DNA from: Prescottella soli | GTDB lineage: Bacteria > Actinomycetota > Actinomycetes > Mycobacteriales > Mycobacteriaceae | Length of the DNA: 64,000 nucleotides | Direction of reading: 5' to 3' | NCBI RefSeq assembly: GCF_040024445.1 | Contig: NZ_CP157276.1 | Location: 4,402,001-4,466,000, forward strand | Shown: piece by piece, positions 62,401 to 64,000 of the stretch | Numbering within the stretch: the stretch's first letter is position 1 | Layout of the letters: every line of letters begins with the position of its first letter | Translations under genes and position numbers: made by a program | Notes under the pieces: model-generated | What the model saw: the letters and a program-made list of their open reading frames with translations, nothing else | The model's database searches: none | Told to the model about the DNA's origin: nothing

Positions 62401-63291
62401 TCAGTGGCTCGTCGACTGGGCCATGGCCGCGAGCTGCTCCTCGGGGGACAGCGACTGGAAGTAGCGCAGCTGCTCCAGCGTCACCTCGTACAGCGTCGGG
62501 CCCTCCTCGACCGGCACGACCGTGTGCAGGATCCGATCCGAGTACACGTGCACCAGGTTGAACGACTGGCTGCTGTCCTGGCCGCGCATGCCGCCACCGG
62601 AGGGGAACAGGTCCTGGGTGTAGCAGGTGGCCGATGCCACCGACACCGGGATGCCGGCGAAGGTGCACGTCGTCGAGTAGTGCAGGTGGCCGCCGAGGAT
62701 GGCGCGGACGTCGGTGCCGCGCAGGACGTCCTCGAGCCGGCTCTGGTCGCGGAGCTCGACGGACTCGAGCAGCTCCAGCGGGCTCGGCACCGGCGGGTGG
62801 TGCAGCGTGAGCAGTGTGCCGTGCGGGGCCGGCGTCGCGAGAACGTCACGGAGCCAGTCGATCTGCTCGTCGGTGATCTGGCCGTGGTGGTGGCCCGGGA
62901 CGGTGCTGTCGAGGGCGATGATCCGCAGACCGTCGATGTCGTGGACCATGTCCACCGACTCCTGCGTGGGCTCGGCGCCGAGCAGTCCGGCGCGGAACTC
63001 GGGCCGGCTGTCGTGGTTGCCCATCACCCAGATCACCTTGGCGCCCAGCTTCTCCGCGGCCGGCTCGACCAGGTCGCGCAGTCGTGCGTACGCCTGCGGA
63101 TTGCCGGCGTCGGCGAGGTCGCCGGTGAACACGATCGCCTCGGGGCGCTGGCCGGCGCGGTCGAGGCGGTCGAACAGACGACCCAGGTTGGCGTCGCTGT
63201 CGACCTTGCCGTGGAGCAACTCGCCGTCGGCGACGAAGTGGGTGTCGCTCACGTGCAGGATGTAGTGGTCGGGCTGTCCGTACTCGCTCAT
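62401..63291 (-). CDS. Metallophosphoesterase, Rv0805/GpdQ-like cyclic-nucleotide or glycerophosphodiesterase
   Basis: 296 aa class III phosphodiesterase: HVSDTHF (D-x-H), FTGDLAD, GNHDSR, the TLHHPPVP histidine and GGHLHYS give the dinuclear metal site. Family members include CpdA/Rv0805 (3',5'-cAMP) and GpdQ (glycerophosphodiesters). Lying in an operon with Ugp-like permeases, a GpdQ-like role in breaking down an imported or exported phosphodiester fits best. 30 bp before the permease genes. Confidence 0.85.
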   Translation of the reverse strand: MSEYGQPDHYILHVSDTHFVADGELLHGKVDSDANLGRLFDRLDRAGQRPEAIVFTGDLADAGNPQAYARLRDLVEPAAEKLGAKVIWVMGNHDSRPEFRAGLLGAEPTQESVDMVHDIDGLRIIALDSTVPGHHHGQITDEQIDWLRDVLATPAPHGTLLTLHHPPVPSPLELLESVELRDQSRLEDVLRGTDVRAILGGHLHYSTTCTFAGIPVSVASATCYTQDLFPSGGGMRGQDSSQSFNLVHVYSDRILHTVVPVEEGPTLYEVTLEQLRYFQSLSPEEQLAAMAQSTSH

Positions 63292-63330
63292 GATCGTTCC
63301 TCGAAGTTCGTTGTCGGTTGTCGCCGCACG

Positions 63331-64000
63331 TCAGCCCAGCAGGGCCGCGTGCAGGTCGGTGAGTTCGGCCTCGGAAATGCCGTGGTCGAGCAGATAGGAC
63401 CGGACGCCGCCGTGCTCGGCGTCGATGCCGGCCAGCGTCGCGCGCATCGTCGCCGCGGGGCTCGCGGCGACGATGCCCTCGATGTCGAAGCCCTCGGGCA
63501 GTTCCCGCTCCCGGAACGAGGCGACCATCGCGTCGACCCATTCGCCGTGCAGCAGGGTCTCCGAGAGCGAGTAGTCGGCTACGACGTCGCGTGCGCCGAC
63601 GCCCACCGCGGACAGGGCCAGCGCGATCACCAGGCCGGTGCGGTCCTTGCCGGCCGTGCAGTGCACGAGCACCGGTTCGTCGCCCGATCCGGCGATGAGT
63701 CGGACGGCATCGGTGAGCCGCGAGCCGTGGTCGGCGAGCATCCACTGGTACAACGTGCCCAGGTCGAACACCGCGGCTGTCGGGTTGTGATCGGTCTTGC
63801 CGTTGTAGACGGGCAGGTGCACCTCGCGGTGTCCGACCCCTTCGAGGGCGTTGGGCGCCTTGGAGATCTCGTCGTCCTCGCGCAGGTCGATCACGAGCCC
63901 GAGCCCGATCTCGGTGAGGGTGTCGCGCCCGTCCTGCTCGATGGTGTGCAGGGCGTCGGAGCGAAGCAGTTTGCGCCACCGGGTGGTTCGGTCACCCGCG
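63331..64000 (-). CDS. Tyrosine-protein phosphatase (PtpB-like), 5' end outside window
   Basis: The frame is open from the stop at 63331 to the window edge, giving 223 visible residues; an internal GTG at 63894 is unlikely to be the start because the residues before it (TRWRKLLRSDALHTI, EIGLGLVIDLRE) are also typical of the family. Active-site loop VHCTAGKDRTGLV (P-loop Cys and Arg) and the N-terminal R-SDAL pattern identify the Y_phosphatase3 family, which includes M. tuberculosis PtpB and acts on phosphotyrosine and phosphoinositides. First gene (of those seen) in the phosphodiesterase-permease operon; 39 bp before the next start. Confidence 0.85.
   Translation of the reverse strand, partial: AGDRTTRWRKLLRSDALHTIEQDGRDTLTEIGLGLVIDLREDDEISKAPNALEGVGHREVHLPVYNGKTDHNPTAAVFDLGTLYQWMLADHGSRLTDAVRLIAGSGDEPVLVHCTAGKDRTGLVIALALSAVGVGARDVVADYSLSETLLHGEWVDAMVASFRERELPEGFDIEGIVAASPAATMRATLAGIDAEHGGVRSYLLDHGISEAELTDLHAALLG

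Overview
The window is high-GC actinobacterial DNA from the order Mycobacteriales, most likely Rhodococcus in the broad sense (including Prescottella). The central block matches Mycobacterium tuberculosis gene order as I remember it: groES-groEL1-whiB3-(Rv3415c)-sigD-rsdA-(Rv3412)-guaB2-guaB3-choD-guaA, then imuA'-imuB and an acrA1-type reductase. GTG starts are common, genes often overlap by 4 bp (ATGA/GTGA), and most terminators are long GC-rich hairpins without a T-run. I saw no rRNA, tRNA, CRISPR array or insertion sequence.

Region 1 (1-3.5 kb): the 3'-truncated gene of a membrane-anchored Hsp70-like protein, a small K+ channel and a Tat-exported metallophosphoesterase.

Region 2 (3.6-14.0 kb, minus strand): a compact catabolic operon that I read as a p-cresol/4-alkylphenol 'cre' pathway. 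Transcription runs HD phosphohydrolase - P450 fused to a PEP-synthase-type ATP-binding domain - PEP-mobile-domain protein - SDR - [2Fe-2S] ferredoxin - ferredoxin reductase - second HD phosphohydrolase - aldehyde dehydrogenase, with an IclR regulator just upstream. In the pathway known from Corynebacterium glutamicum, the phenol is first phosphorylated (CreH+CreI), the methyl group is oxidised by P450 CreJ with CreE/CreF, the phosphate is removed by CreD, and CreG/CreC oxidise the alcohol to 4-hydroxybenzoate. Here CreJ and CreI are one 799-aa polypeptide, the most notable item in the window.

Region 3 (14.1-29.4 kb): a second aromatic region. An XRE-cupin and an IclR regulator diverge. MhpB-type extradiol dioxygenase, an alpha/beta hydrolase and an unusual SDR lie on the plus strand. 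On the minus strand a Rieske dioxygenase pathway runs hydratase - alpha - Rieske ferredoxin - reductase - beta - C-C hydrolase - dihydrodiol dehydrogenase - acyl-CoA ligase - small protein. Together they can take a phenylpropanoid-like acid through dihydroxylation, meta-cleavage, hydrolysis and hydration. The terminal aldolase and acetaldehyde dehydrogenase are absent. A quinone-reductase-like gene and a hotdog thioesterase close the region.

Region 4 (29.5-42.1 kb): the conserved core. groES-groL lies behind a CIRCE (HrcA) operator; then come whiB3 with a ~500-bp leader, sigD with its membrane anti-sigma factor, the guanine nucleotide genes guaB, guaB3 and guaA, and a ChoD-type GMC oxidoreductase.

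Region 5 (42.1-56.1 kb): an EsrISR/MacRS-like envelope-stress module (PspC protein, PspC-histidine kinase, LuxR-type regulator), a tail-anchored Ser/Thr kinase, the SOS-controlled mutasome genes imuA'-imuB behind a LexA box, a CopB-type copper ATPase behind a CsoR-like operator, four small accessory genes and a trimethylamine-monooxygenase-like flavoenzyme.

Region 6 (56.2-64 kb, minus strand): a two-domain fatty acyl-CoA reductase, an MMPL transporter, and a locus with a protein tyrosine phosphatase, a GpdQ/Rv0805-like phosphodiesterase and two Ugp-type ABC permeases, probably for a phosphorylated or sugar-like solute.
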